From contig NZ_JADBGR010000104.1 of assembly GCF_014892515.1 (NCBI RefSeq), positions 47,826 to 111,825 of the forward strand: a stretch of DNA of 64,000 bases, read 5' to 3'. Of the stretch, positions 8,426 to 16,444 are shown piece after piece. How positions within the stretch are numbered: the first letter of the stretch is position 1; each line of letters opens with the position of its first letter. The DNA is from Myceligenerans pegani (GTDB lineage: Bacteria > Actinomycetota > Actinomycetes > Actinomycetales > Cellulomonadaceae). A program made the translations under genes and the position numbers. The notes beneath the pieces are model-generated. The model was not told where the DNA came from and searched no databases. It saw only the letters and a program-made list of their open reading frames with translations.

Positions 8426-8454
8426 TAGTAGCCATGTACTTAGTAGCCATGTAC
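8426..8454 (+). promoter_or_regulatory. Tandem operator upstream of marR-dehalogenase operon
   Basis: The 14-bp sequence TAGTAGCCATGTAC occurs twice (8426-8439 and 8441-8454), 15 bp apart, ending 10 bp before the MarR start codon. It is A+T-richer than its surroundings. It probably overlaps the promoter and is a likely binding site for the MarR product. The rest of the 8254-8464 gap shows no gene. Confidence 0.55.
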
Positions 8455-8464
8455 AGTATCTCGT

Positions 8465-8908
8465 ATGAACGGGAAACCCACACCGGGCGCGTTGGTCTGG
8501 CGGCTGTCGATGAAGTGGCGGGTCGCCGTCGACCGCGCCCTGGCGCCACTCGGCCTGACGCATGCGCAGTACGTGCTGCTGTCCTCGCTGTACGGCATGG
8601 CGGGAGCCGGGAAGTGGCCGAGCCAGCGAGAACTGGCCGACCACACCGGTCTCGAGGCGCTGTATGTGTCGAAGCTGGCGCGTGCCCTCGAGGGCGACGG
8701 CCTGGTCGAGCGCACCCGGGACCCGGCGGACACCCGCACGGTGCGGCTCGCTCTCACCGACCGCGGACGGGAGGTCGTCACCCCGGCCCTCGCCGAGGTG
8801 CGGGTGCTGCTCGACCGGCTTCTCGCTCCGTTGGGCGGCCGCGGCAGCGACCGCACGGCGGCCTTCGTTCGCGACCTGACGACATTGCTCGACGCTCCAC
8901 TCGACTGA
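8465..8908 (+). CDS. MarR-family transcriptional regulator
   Basis: This 147-residue protein has the MarR layout: dimerisation helices at both ends and a central winged helix (LTHAQYVLLSSL, PSQRELADHTGLEALYVSKLARALEGDGLVERTRDPADTRTVRLALTDRG). The basic wing D-x-R-x3-R is present (DPADTRTVRLALT). It is followed after 13 bp by the haloalkane dehalogenase gene, so it is probably the ligand-responsive repressor of that operon, acting at the direct repeats just upstream. Confidence 0.9.
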   Translation: MNGKPTPGALVWRLSMKWRVAVDRALAPLGLTHAQYVLLSSLYGMAGAGKWPSQRELADHTGLEALYVSKLARALEGDGLVERTRDPADTRTVRLALTDRGREVVTPALAEVRVLLDRLLAPLGGRGSDRTAAFVRDLTTLLDAPLD

Positions 8909-8921
8909 CCAGGAGGCGGAA

Positions 8922-9779
8922 ATGCCCGAGATCAACGTGCTCGACTCGACCATCCACAACGAGGACTCCGGCAGCGGCACGACCTTCGTGCTCCTGCACG
9001 GAAATCCCAGCTCCTCGTACGCGTGGCGGAACGTCGCCCCGCACCTCGGTGCGGGGCGGATGCTCGCCCCCGACCTCATCGGAATGGGCAGTTCCGGTAA
9101 GCCCGACATCGCCTACACCTTCGCTGATCACGCCCGGTACCTCGACGCCTGGTTCGACGCGCTGCGCCTGGACCAGGTGATTCTCGTCGGCCACGACTGG
9201 GGCGGCGCACTCGCCGTCGACTGGGCCGCCCGGCATCCGGAGCGGGTGCGCGGCCTCGCGTTCTTCGAGAGCATCGTCAAGCCCATGGCGTGGGACGAGT
9301 TGTCGCCACCGGCACGCAAGCGTGTCGAGACCTTCCGCACGCCCGCCGGTGAGGAACTGGTCCTCGACCAGGACTCGTTCGTCCGCCAGGCGTTCACCGG
9401 CGGCGTGCTGAACCCGGTGGACGACCTCGGGCCCTATCTCGCGCCCTTCCCGAACCGCGAGAGCCGCCGGCCGATCCTGGCCTGGGCGCGCCAGATGCCG
9501 GTCGGCGGCGAACCCGCGGAGCTCGTCGCCCGTATCGAGGCGTACGACGCGTGGCTCGCGAGCAGCGCGACCACCCCCAAGCTTCTGCTCACCTTCGAGG
9601 GCTCGCCGACGTTGCTCATCACCCCGGCGATGGCGGACTGGTGCCGCGAGAACATCGCCGCCCTCGAAGTCGTCCACGTCGGCGAGGCCGGGCACCATGC
9701 ACAGGAGGACCGGCCCAAGGAGATCGCCACTGCCGTCTCCGACTGGGCGGACCGGCACGGGCTCCGGGGTCAGGCCTGA
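8922..9779 (+). CDS. dhaA: Haloalkane dehalogenase (alpha/beta-hydrolase)
   Basis: This enzyme hydrolyses carbon-halogen bonds to alcohol and halide. All subfamily II (DhaA/LinB-type) active-site positions are visible in 285 residues. Asn28 in LLHGNPSSSYAWRN and Trp93 would bind halide. Asp92 in VGHDWGGA is the nucleophile, Glu116 in FFESIVKP the catalytic acid and His258 in GEAGHHAQEDRP the base. Also typical is DLIGMGSSGKP. A good Shine-Dalgarno sequence (AGGAGG) precedes ATG 8922. The gene is co-directional with the MarR gene 13 bp upstream, which suggests induction by a halogenated or related compound. The natural substrate cannot be told from the sequence. Confidence 0.9.
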   Translation: MPEINVLDSTIHNEDSGSGTTFVLLHGNPSSSYAWRNVAPHLGAGRMLAPDLIGMGSSGKPDIAYTFADHARYLDAWFDALRLDQVILVGHDWGGALAVDWAARHPERVRGLAFFESIVKPMAWDELSPPARKRVETFRTPAGEELVLDQDSFVRQAFTGGVLNPVDDLGPYLAPFPNRESRRPILAWARQMPVGGEPAELVARIEAYDAWLASSATTPKLLLTFEGSPTLLITPAMADWCRENIAALEVVHVGEAGHHAQEDRPKEIATAVSDWADRHGLRGQA

Positions 9780-9803
9780 GATCGGTGACGGATTCGCCGA
9801 TGG

Positions 9804-9858
9804 TTGACGGGAATACCTGCGCCGGGTACATGTTGGTTCCTATACCCTGTGGGGGTAT
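9804..9858 (+). promoter_or_regulatory. Copper-responsive promoter with CsoR-type operator
   Basis: A promoter can be drawn as TTGACG (9804-9809), a 17-bp spacer and TACATG (9827-9832). Just downstream, ATACCCTGTGGGGGTAT (9842-9858) matches the pseudo-palindromic pattern bound by CsoR copper-sensing repressors, ATACCC-GGGGGTAT. No csoR gene lies in the window, so the repressor would act in trans. Confidence 0.75.
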
Positions 9859-9882
9859 CGATCTTCGAGGAGAGGAGAGATC

Positions 9883-9975
9883 ATGAGCACGAGCGAGTAC
9901 CGGGTGCCGGGCGTGAGCCGCGGACACCGCGAGGTCGTGGCGGATGCCGGATACCGGGCGGCAGCGGTCCGATGA
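9883..9975 (+). pseudogene. Decayed HMA/CopZ-like copper chaperone remnant
   Basis: The ATG at 9883 has a purine-rich ribosome-binding region (GAGGAGAGGAGAG) and opens a 30-residue frame, MSTSEYRVPGVSRGHREVVA followed by DAGYRAAAVR. CopZ-type chaperones begin with a strand like YxVxGMTCxHC and end with a segment like xAGYxA. Here both ends are recognisable, but the metal-binding cysteines read as Arg (RGHR) and the middle of the roughly 70-residue domain is missing. It overlaps the ATPase start by ATGA. It is probably a deletion remnant kept because its start drives coupled translation of the ATPase. Confidence 0.6.
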
Positions 9976-12185
9976 GCACCACGGGCGGGCACGATCACGA
10001 CCATCACGTGACGGCGGGTGAAGGCGGGCCCACGCCTCGCGAGCACGGCGTCGCCGGGCTCGACGGGCACGGTGCTGCGGGGCACGACGGGCACGGTGCT
10101 GCCGGGCATGCCGGGCCTGACGCACACATGAGCCATGGCGACCACGCGGGTCACGGCGACCACGGAGACCACGTCGGCCAGTTCCGGAACCTGTTCTGGG
10201 TCATGCTGCTCATCGCGATCCCCACCGTGGCTCTGTCGGGGATGTTCGCCATGATCCTCGGTTACACGCTGCCCGATGTCCCCGGCCTGACCTGGATACC
10301 TCCGGTCCTCGGGACCGTGATGTACGTGTGGGGAGGCAGGCCGTTCCTCGTCGGCGCGGTCGCTGAGATCCGCACTCGCAGGCCGGGGATGATGCTGCTC
10401 ATCGGCCTCGCGATCACGGTCGCGTTCATCGCGTCGTGGGGCGCGAACCTGGGCGTGCTGGACCACGAGCTCGATTTCTGGTGGGAACTGGCGCTGCTGA
10501 TCGTGATCATGCTGCTCGGGCACTGGATCGAGATGCGATCGCTCGCGCAGACGACCTCGGCCCTGGACTCGCTGGCGGCCCTCCTGCCCGACGAGGCCGA
10601 GCGCGTCGAGGACGGGCGGACCGTCACCGTCTCACCGGCCGACCTCGTGGTCGGCGACGTGGTCGTCGTCCGCCCTGGCGGCAGCGTTCCCGCCGACGGG
10701 CGGGTCGTCGACGGCCGCGCCTCGATGGACGAGTCCATGGTCACGGGCGAGTCCCGCACGGTCGCCCGCGGTCCGGGCGACATGGTCACCGCGGGCACCG
10801 TCGCGACCGACTCCGGGCTGCGCATCGAGATCACCGCGACCGGGGACGACACCACTCTCGCCGGGATCCGGCGTCTGGTCACGGAGGCGCAGAACTCCTC
10901 CTCCCGGGCACAGCGTCTGGCCGACACCGCCGCCGGGTGGCTGTTCTGGTTCGCCCTCGGCGCCGCCGCGGTCACCGCGATCACCTGGTCCCTCGTCGGG
11001 TCTCCCGACCAGGCGGTCGTCCGCACCATCACGGTTCTCGTGATCGCCTGCCCGCACGCGCTGGGTCTTGCCATTCCGCTCGTGGTCTCCATCGCGACCG
11101 AGCGTGCCGCCCGCGGCGGCGTGCTCGTCAAGGACCGGCTCGCGCTGGAGAGCATGCGTACGGTCGACACCGTCCTGTTCGACAAGACCGGCACCCTCAC
11201 CAAGGGCATGCCGACCGTCTCGGACGTGTCGGCCGCCGGCGGGATCGAACCGGATCGGCTGCTGACGCTGGCCGCGGCCGCCGAGGCGGACAGCGAGCAC
11301 CCGCTCGCGAGAGCGATCGTCCGCGCGGCCGCGCAGAAGCACCTGACCGTACCCGCGAGCAGCGACTTCAGCTCCTCGCCCGCGGTCGGCGTCACCGCGA
11401 CCGTCGAGGGTACGACGGTCCGCGTCGGCGGCCCTCACCTGCTCGCCGAGGAAGGAGCCGAGGAACTTCCTGTCACCGCCCGGTGGCGCGCCGGCGGCGG
11501 GATCGTCCTCCATGTCCTCCAGGACGACCGCGTGGTCGGCGCGCTCCAGCTCACCGACGAGATCCGCGCGGAGTCCCGGCAGGCCGTCGACGCGTTGCAC
11601 GACCAGGGCGTACAGGTCGTGATGATCACCGGCGACGCCGAGGCTGTCGCCGGCACCGTCGCACGCGACCTCGGCATCGACCGGTACTTCGCCGGTGTCC
11701 GCCCGGAGGACAAGGCGGCGAAGGTCCAGGAGCTCCAGGGCGAGGGCCGCAAGGTCGCGATGGTCGGCGACGGCGTCAACGACGCCCCCGCGCTGGCCCA
11801 GGCCGACGTCGGACTGGCGATCGGTGCCGGCACCGATGTCGCCATCGCGTCGGCCGGCGTCATCCTCGCCGGCGACGACCCGCGTTCGGTGCTGTCCGTG
11901 ATCGAACTGTCCCGGGCCGCCTACGGGAAGATGAAGCAGAACCTCTGGTGGGCCGCCGGCTACAACCTCATCTCCGTGCCACTGGCAGCCGGCGTCCTCG
12001 CGCCCATCGGATTCGTGCTCCCGATGTCCGTCGGCGCGATCCTGATGTCGCTGTCCACCGTCGTCGTCGCCCTCAACGCGCAACTCCTGCGCCGCCTCGA
12101 CCTCCGGCCCGAGACCGCTACCCACGCCGTCCTCGACCGATCGCCGGAACCGGCATCGGCTCGCGGAACCGCGACGCATCGCTAG
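9972..12185 (+). CDS. copB: CopB-type copper-translocating P-type ATPase
   Basis: This 737-residue pump starts at ATG 9972, overlapping the upstream remnant. A His-rich N-terminus (repeated GHD/GHG/HAGH, residues 6-65) replaces HMA domains. The ion-binding motif is CPH (IACPHALGLA), which marks the CopB (P1B-3) subgroup linked to copper or silver export, not the CPC of CopA. The actuator motif MVTGES, phosphorylation site DKTGTLTKG, the nucleotide-domain EHPLARAI (HP motif) and GDGVNDAPALAQADVG are all present, with about eight membrane helices. The CsoR-like operator upstream indicates copper induction. A strong terminator follows. Confidence 0.92.
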   Translation: MSTTGGHDHDHHVTAGEGGPTPREHGVAGLDGHGAAGHDGHGAAGHAGPDAHMSHGDHAGHGDHGDHVGQFRNLFWVMLLIAIPTVALSGMFAMILGYTLPDVPGLTWIPPVLGTVMYVWGGRPFLVGAVAEIRTRRPGMMLLIGLAITVAFIASWGANLGVLDHELDFWWELALLIVIMLLGHWIEMRSLAQTTSALDSLAALLPDEAERVEDGRTVTVSPADLVVGDVVVVRPGGSVPADGRVVDGRASMDESMVTGESRTVARGPGDMVTAGTVATDSGLRIEITATGDDTTLAGIRRLVTEAQNSSSRAQRLADTAAGWLFWFALGAAAVTAITWSLVGSPDQAVVRTITVLVIACPHALGLAIPLVVSIATERAARGGVLVKDRLALESMRTVDTVLFDKTGTLTKGMPTVSDVSAAGGIEPDRLLTLAAAAEADSEHPLARAIVRAAAQKHLTVPASSDFSSSPAVGVTATVEGTTVRVGGPHLLAEEGAEELPVTARWRAGGGIVLHVLQDDRVVGALQLTDEIRAESRQAVDALHDQGVQVVMITGDAEAVAGTVARDLGIDRYFAGVRPEDKAAKVQELQGEGRKVAMVGDGVNDAPALAQADVGLAIGAGTDVAIASAGVILAGDDPRSVLSVIELSRAAYGKMKQNLWWAAGYNLISVPLAAGVLAPIGFVLPMSVGAILMSLSTVVVALNAQLLRRLDLRPETATHAVLDRSPEPASARGTATHR

Positions 12186-12197
12186 CCGATGCCACGA

Positions 12198-12233
12198 CGC
12201 CCGGGGCGAGGGACACGCACCTCGCCCCGGGCG
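12198..12233 (+). terminator. Intrinsic terminator of copper operon
   Basis: A 14-bp perfect stem has arms CGCCCGGGGCGAGG (12198-12211) and CCTCGCCCCGGGCG (12220-12233) and an 8-nt loop. It begins 13 bp after the ATPase stop codon. Confidence 0.75.
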
Positions 12234-12314
12234 CCGCAGGGTGGGACACGGATTGCGACGAGACCGTGACACGGCGACGACGGCGCCGATGAACGGCCTC
12301 GGGACGCTGACGGC

Positions 12315-13073
12315 ATGCGCAAGGCACATGCCCTATCGGCTCACCACAGGAATCGGCTGCTCGCCGGCGGCGCTCTCGCCGCCCTGCTCACCGTCGCCAC
12401 GCTCGTCACGGCGACGGTCACCTGCCTGCCCGGCACCGTACCCTCGGACGACGTCGGGGACGGTCCCGTCCCGGAGGCCGACGGGGCGTCGTCGCACCAT
12501 GTTCCCGTCGTCCACCGGGTGGACACCGGCGAGCCGGTCGTCTTCGTCACCATCGACGACGGACTCCACGCCGGCGGCGAGGCCCTCGACGTCGTCCGCG
12601 AGCACGACATCCCTGTCTCGTTGTTCCTCAACGAGGGCCCCGTCGCCGACGACGCCTCGTACTTCGCCGAGTACATCGCGATGGGCAACCACGTTCACTC
12701 CCACACGCTGACCCACCAGGAGCTCACGAGGCTCGACGCCGCCCGGCAGACGCACGAGATCTGCGGCATGGTCGACGTTCTCCGCGACCACTACGGCGAC
12801 ACCGGTCACGTGGGCTCGCTGCTGCGGGCCCCCTACGGCGCGTCGAACGAGGACACGGCCGCGGCAGCGCGAGCGTGCGGCCTGGACGCGATCGTCCACT
12901 GGAGCGTCACCGCGGAGCACGGCCGGCTCTCCTTCGCCGCCGGCGACGAGCTGCGGCCGGGCGACATCATCCTGACCCACTTCACCGAAGACCTTCCGGA
13001 CAATCTCGACCGCATCCGCGAGCTCGCCGACGAGGAGGGACTGATCATCGCACGCCTCGAGGACTACCTCTGA
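12315..13073 (+). CDS. Membrane-anchored polysaccharide deacetylase (NodB domain)
   Basis: The 252-residue protein has an N-terminal hydrophobic anchor (about 15-37) and then a NodB/CE4 domain. Motif 1 is FVTIDDG (catalytic and metal Asp), motif 2 is HSHTLTH (two metal-binding His) and motif 3 is LRAPYGASN. Later motifs fit DAIVHWSV and DIILTHF. Such enzymes remove acetyl groups from cell-wall glycans or chitin oligosaccharides. The gene appears monocistronic and no strong Shine-Dalgarno sequence precedes ATG 12315. The enzymatic class is secure, the polymer is not. Confidence 0.88.
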   Translation: MRKAHALSAHHRNRLLAGGALAALLTVATLVTATVTCLPGTVPSDDVGDGPVPEADGASSHHVPVVHRVDTGEPVVFVTIDDGLHAGGEALDVVREHDIPVSLFLNEGPVADDASYFAEYIAMGNHVHSHTLTHQELTRLDAARQTHEICGMVDVLRDHYGDTGHVGSLLRAPYGASNEDTAAAARACGLDAIVHWSVTAEHGRLSFAAGDELRPGDIILTHFTEDLPDNLDRIRELADEEGLIIARLEDYL

Positions 13074-13236
13074 CGCCGGAAGCGTGCTACGGGTCAGGCC
13101 GAGGGCACCTGTTTCATGTGTCCTCCGTCCGCGGAGCGCGATGGTCGACGCGACGGAAAGCACCCCTCCCGCCGACCGAGGCGGGTCGCGGGGCGACAGC
13201 CGCCCGCTCGCCGGCGCGGCGTCGTACGGTAGAGGT

Positions 13237-13536
13237 ATGGCCGATCACAAACGGTCGGACGACGGCCGCGAACGCTGGTCCCAGCGGGTGACCGAGGGCA
13301 GTGACGCCCTGGACCTGGAGGAGGGCGTCTTCACGTGGAAGGACCCGGCGCGCATCGCCGCGTCCCTCAAACGCTCCGCGGAAGCGAGCGACCGGCGCAA
13401 GAGTTCCCCGTACCGCTCGGCGATGTCGATGCTGACCTTCTACGTCAACCGCGCCGGCAAGGACCTGAGCGCCGACCAGAAGAAGATCCTCGAACGCGCC
13501 AAGGACGAGCTGCGCAAGCAGTTCGGGCGTGCCTGA
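13237..13536 (+). CDS. DUF3175 domain protein
   Basis: This 99-residue, charged protein starts at ATG 13237 behind TAGAGGT. An in-frame start farther upstream would add 51 low-complexity residues and is rejected. The sequence (RWSQRVTEGSDALDLEEGVF, then ARIAASLKRSAE and SMLTFYVNRAGKDLS) matches the conserved DUF3175 pattern. It has no signal peptide, no cysteine and no known catalytic motif. The function is unknown. The helical Arg/Lys-rich C-terminus could bind nucleic acid, which is only a guess. It has no obvious operon partner. Confidence 0.8.
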   Translation: MADHKRSDDGRERWSQRVTEGSDALDLEEGVFTWKDPARIAASLKRSAEASDRRKSSPYRSAMSMLTFYVNRAGKDLSADQKKILERAKDELRKQFGRA

Positions 13537-13561
13537 GCGCCTGTCCCGGCGAGGCGTTCGG

Positions 13562-13597
13562 CAGCCACCTCAGCCACCTCAGCCACCTCAGCCACCC
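13562..13597. repeat. Four tandem 9-bp repeats
   Basis: CAGCCACCT is repeated three times exactly and once as CAGCCACCC. The array overlaps the stop codon (13588-13590) of the minus-strand gene and lies 25 bp after the DUF3175 gene. It could arise by replication slippage and would let the end of the minus-strand protein vary. Confidence 0.85.
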
Positions 13598-14754
13598 AGG
13601 GGCGGCGTCCGCGCGCGTGTCCGGAGGGCCCCTGCGCGCTCCACGGCCGTCCCGACCGCGGTGAGGCGCTCCGCCGACAGCAGCCCCAGGTGGTAGAGGT
13701 ACGCGGCGTCGAGTCCGGCGATCGCACGCGGCCAGGTGTCGGCCACGGCGGCCGGCGTCGTCGGCGGCAGGGCCACGAAGTAGCCGCCGACCTCGGCGGC
13801 GGGCACGGCGGCGCGCAGGTCGGCCGCCGTGGCCCCGCCCGCCGTGACGAGGTCCCCCGGGACCACGATCCCGTCGAACAGGTGCGCGTCCTCGAACAGG
13901 GCGGCGAACGGTCCCGTGGCCCAGGGGTCGGGCTGGGCGTGCGCGACGACCCGCGGGACCGCCGCGGCGGCCTCCCGGACGGCCGAGGCCAGCGCCTGTC
14001 GGACCTGTGCCCGCGTCCCGAGCACCTGCGGTGCGTCGGTGAGGTGGTCCTCCATCGTGCCGTGCCGGCCCGCGGACTCGGCAGCGAGGCCCGCCCGTAC
14101 CTCGTCCCGCAGGCGTCCGACGTCGGTGCCGGAGCCGTGGAGCCGTTTCCGGCAGGCGTCGCAGAAGCAGATCGACAGCAGGTTCTCCGCGACGGGCGAC
14201 CAGTCCGCCCCCTGGGTCTTCTCGTGGCGGCCGACGTGCCCCACGCCGAGGGGGCCGCACGCCTCGATCATGAGCCCGTCCGGGTCGGCCGCTCGGACGA
14301 CTCCCTCGACGACCCGGCGCGCGTAGTCCCTGACCTCGGGGGCCGAGGGGCACAAGGCATAGGGGTACCGCTCGCCGTAGGCGTTCCGCACGGTGAGCCG
14401 CGGGTGGCGACTGCCGACGTAGGCGGAGTGGGTCAGGACGACCCACGCCTCGACCCGGAGCCCTGCCGCGCGTGCGACGGCGGCTGCGCGCGGGAACGCG
14501 TCCTGGCCCGCCCACGGGGTGGCGGTAGTGGGCCGGAGTGCGGCGCCGTCCCAGATCCGCTCGTCGAGCGACAGGTAGTAGGCGGCGTCCGTGGCGTCGA
14601 CGAGTGCCCGATGCGGATGCATCGGCGTGGCCGCCCGGACGGAGTGATAGGCGGCGGCGATCACGACGCCGTCGGCGCCGGCCTCGGTGACGCGGCCGGT
14701 CGCGCGCGGGTCGTCCAGCAGGTCCCACGGATACGCGCAGAACGTCGTCGTCAT
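13588..14754 (-). CDS. Putative TIM-barrel, glycoside-hydrolase-like protein of uronate locus
   Basis: The 388-residue soluble protein starts at ATG 14754, overlapping the IclR stop (ATGA), so it is the third gene of the minus-strand operon. Alternating strand-helix periodicity fits a TIM barrel: DGVVIAAAYHSV, LRVEAWVVLTHSAY, PDGLMIEACGPLG, PRVVAHAQPDPW, LFDGIVVPGDLV, AEVGGYFVALPP. The LxxxCFCDACRKRL segment is of a type seen in family-10-like hydrolase relatives. It has no signal peptide, so it would act on imported sugars. I do not recognise a characterised relative. The role as an oligouronide hydrolase is inferred only from its neighbours. Confidence 0.6.
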   Translation of the reverse strand: MTTTFCAYPWDLLDDPRATGRVTEAGADGVVIAAAYHSVRAATPMHPHRALVDATDAAYYLSLDERIWDGAALRPTTATPWAGQDAFPRAAAVARAAGLRVEAWVVLTHSAYVGSRHPRLTVRNAYGERYPYALCPSAPEVRDYARRVVEGVVRAADPDGLMIEACGPLGVGHVGRHEKTQGADWSPVAENLLSICFCDACRKRLHGSGTDVGRLRDEVRAGLAAESAGRHGTMEDHLTDAPQVLGTRAQVRQALASAVREAAAAVPRVVAHAQPDPWATGPFAALFEDAHLFDGIVVPGDLVTAGGATAADLRAAVPAAEVGGYFVALPPTTPAAVADTWPRAIAGLDAAYLYHLGLLSAERLTAVGTAVERAGALRTRARTPPLGG

Positions 14755-15545
14755 CGGACCCCCGCCGCCCGGAGCCTGGATCCCAGCGCGTCCGCTGCGG
14801 CGACGACCAGACCCGAGACACGTTCGAGTTCGGCGTCCGTGGCCCGCGAGACCGGGATGGAGCAACTGATGGCGTCGGTGGCGGGAATGCGGTAGCCGTT
14901 GGTGGCGGCGACGCAGCAGACGCCCGGGGTGTTCTCTTCGCGTTCGACGGCGAACCGCGCGCGGCGCGTCTCCTCGAGCCGCTCGCCGAGCAGCTGGCGG
15001 TCCGTGATGGTCGCGTCGGTCAGCGCCTCGAGCGGCGCGTCCCCCAGGGCTTCCCCGAGTTCGTCGGGGCTGAGTTCGGAGAGCAGTGCCTTGCCGAGGG
15101 CGGTCGCGTGGGCGGGCAGGCGGCGTCCGACCCGCGAGGTGGCGCGGTGCGAGTCGCTCGTCTCGCGCGTGGCGAGGTAGAGCACGTGGGCCTGCTCGCG
15201 TCGGGCGTAGTGGGTGGTGTACCCGGTTGATTCGCGGAGCGACTCGAGGGTCTCCACCGCCATCGGGAGCGCGGGATCGCGGTCCAGGTAGGACGTCCCC
15301 ACCACGAGTGCCCGCGATCCGATGGCCACGCTGCCGTCCCCGGCGAACTCGACCCAGCCGGACGCCGCCATCGTGTGCACGAGCTGGTGCAGGCTGGAGC
15401 GGGGGATACCCGCCTCGCGGTGCAGGGCCGCGACGGGTACCGGACCCTCGGCGGCGGCCAGGGTCTCGAGGATACGGAGGGTGCGTTCGGCGGATTTCAC
15501 GGACCGCGCCGTGCGCTCGGTGTGCGTCGTCACGCCGGTCACCAT
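14751..15545 (-). CDS. IclR-family transcriptional regulator
   Basis: This 264-residue regulator starts at ATG 15545, overlapping the end of the uronate dehydrogenase gene. It has the IclR winged helix (SAERTLRILETLAAAEGPVPVAALHREAGIPRSSLHQLVHTM) and the effector-binding domain (YTTHYARREQAHVLYL, LPAHATALGKALLSEL, EENTPGVCCVAAT, ATDAISCSIPVSR). IclR proteins near hexuronate genes typically sense uronates or catabolic intermediates such as KDG-like acids. It probably controls the divergent promoters at 16331-16444. Confidence 0.92.
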   Translation of the reverse strand: MVTGVTTHTERTARSVKSAERTLRILETLAAAEGPVPVAALHREAGIPRSSLHQLVHTMAASGWVEFAGDGSVAIGSRALVVGTSYLDRDPALPMAVETLESLRESTGYTTHYARREQAHVLYLATRETSDSHRATSRVGRRLPAHATALGKALLSELSPDELGEALGDAPLEALTDATITDRQLLGERLEETRRARFAVEREENTPGVCCVAATNGYRIPATDAISCSIPVSRATDAELERVSGLVVAAADALGSRLRAAGVR

Positions 15546-16330
15546 GCCACCCCCAGCGGGTGGGACGCATCGGCGAAAGCGCCGCCGATCAGCCCGTTGC
15601 CGGCGTCGTCGGGCATGGCGAACCGAGCGGCGTACTCCTCGGCGTCGTCCTCGGGCTCGTATCCGATCGCCCGGCCCGGTTCCAGGGAGAACCAGCGTCG
15701 CGTGTTGCGTGAGACGGCCCAGACCGGGTGGGCGCCCGGAACCGTGTGGCCGGCCGTCGCCTCGACGAGCCGGACCAGGTCGGGGAAGGACAACCACGTC
15801 GCCAGCGACCGGGGGGACGACGGAGCGGGCTCGACCGTCCCGATGCGGGCCAGGGTGAGAACGAGGTCGTGCCGGTCGGCGAAGGCCGAGGCGAGACCTT
15901 CGATCGCCACCTTGCTGACCCCGTAGTAGGAGTCGGGACGGGACGGGAGGCTCTCCACGCGCCGGGACGGGATCGGCCAGAACCCCACCACGTGGGTCGA
16001 GCTGGCGATGAGCGCGTGCCGGACGTCTGCGCGCACCATCGCCTCGAGCAGGGTTCGTGTGCCGTCGATGTTGGCGTGCGCGATGTCGGACCACGGCCGT
16101 TCGCGGCTGAACCCGCCGAGGTGGATCACCATGTCGACCCCGCGCAGTGCGTCCTGGACGGCCGCGGCGTCGGTCAGATCCGCGCGGATCGCGACCTCGC
16201 CGGTGCCGGCGCGGACCGGCGCGACGTCGAGAAGCACCAGGTCAGCTCCTCGGTCCCGCAGGATCGGCCGGATCCCCGCGGCTGCCGCCCCCGCCGCCCC
16301 CGTGATCAGGTATCGCCGTCGTCTCGCCAC
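15539..16330 (-). CDS. udh: Uronate dehydrogenase (NAD-dependent, SDR/epimerase fold)
   Basis: The enzyme oxidises D-galacturonate or D-glucuronate to the aldaro-lactone with NAD+. The 263-residue protein has the Rossmann motif TGAAGAAAAG, the YxxxK pair in YYGVSK and family-specific stretches that match bacterial uronate dehydrogenases: VIHLGGFSRERPW, NIDGTRTLLEA, ASSTHVVGF, ARIGTVEP and SLATWLSFPDLVRLVEA. It starts with GTG 16330 behind AGGAGGTCC. It is the first gene of a minus-strand operon with the IclR gene, divergent from the ABC importer and glucarate genes that take the pathway onward. Confidence 0.88.
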   Translation of the reverse strand: MARRRRYLITGAAGAAAAGIRPILRDRGADLVLLDVAPVRAGTGEVAIRADLTDAAAVQDALRGVDMVIHLGGFSRERPWSDIAHANIDGTRTLLEAMVRADVRHALIASSTHVVGFWPIPSRRVESLPSRPDSYYGVSKVAIEGLASAFADRHDLVLTLARIGTVEPAPSSPRSLATWLSFPDLVRLVEATAGHTVPGAHPVWAVSRNTRRWFSLEPGRAIGYEPEDDAEEYAARFAMPDDAGNGLIGGAFADASHPLGVAW

Positions 16331-16360
16331 CCGCGGACCTCCTCGTCCTCTCCGGAACAG

Positions 16361-16426
16361 TTGACACCATCTTGAAGGCGATCCTACTGTACGGACACGT
16401 TCGACGACACGAATATGTCTGCATAT
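16361..16426 (+). promoter_or_regulatory. Promoter and palindromic operator of uronate import/catabolic operon
   Basis: TTGACA (16361-16366), an 18-bp spacer and TACTGT (16385-16390) form a good promoter. Downstream, ATATG-TCTG-CATAT (16413-16426) is a perfect inverted repeat in an A+T-rich island, placed as a roadblock or operator before the GTG start at 16445. The divergent IclR regulator is the likely ligand. Confidence 0.6.
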
Positions 16427-16444
16427 GTGAATGGGAGTTCAACG

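Noticed and set aside
4633-9180. Very long open frame on the plus strand across the phosphatase and protease genes
   Set aside because: It is antisense to two genes with complete catalytic motifs and signal peptides. Its translation is low-complexity Arg/Gly/Val-rich with no domain, as expected for a high-G+C shadow frame.
13562-13597. CRISPR-like or terminator repeats
   Set aside because: The units are 9 bp with no spacers and no hairpin. It is a simple tandem repeat.
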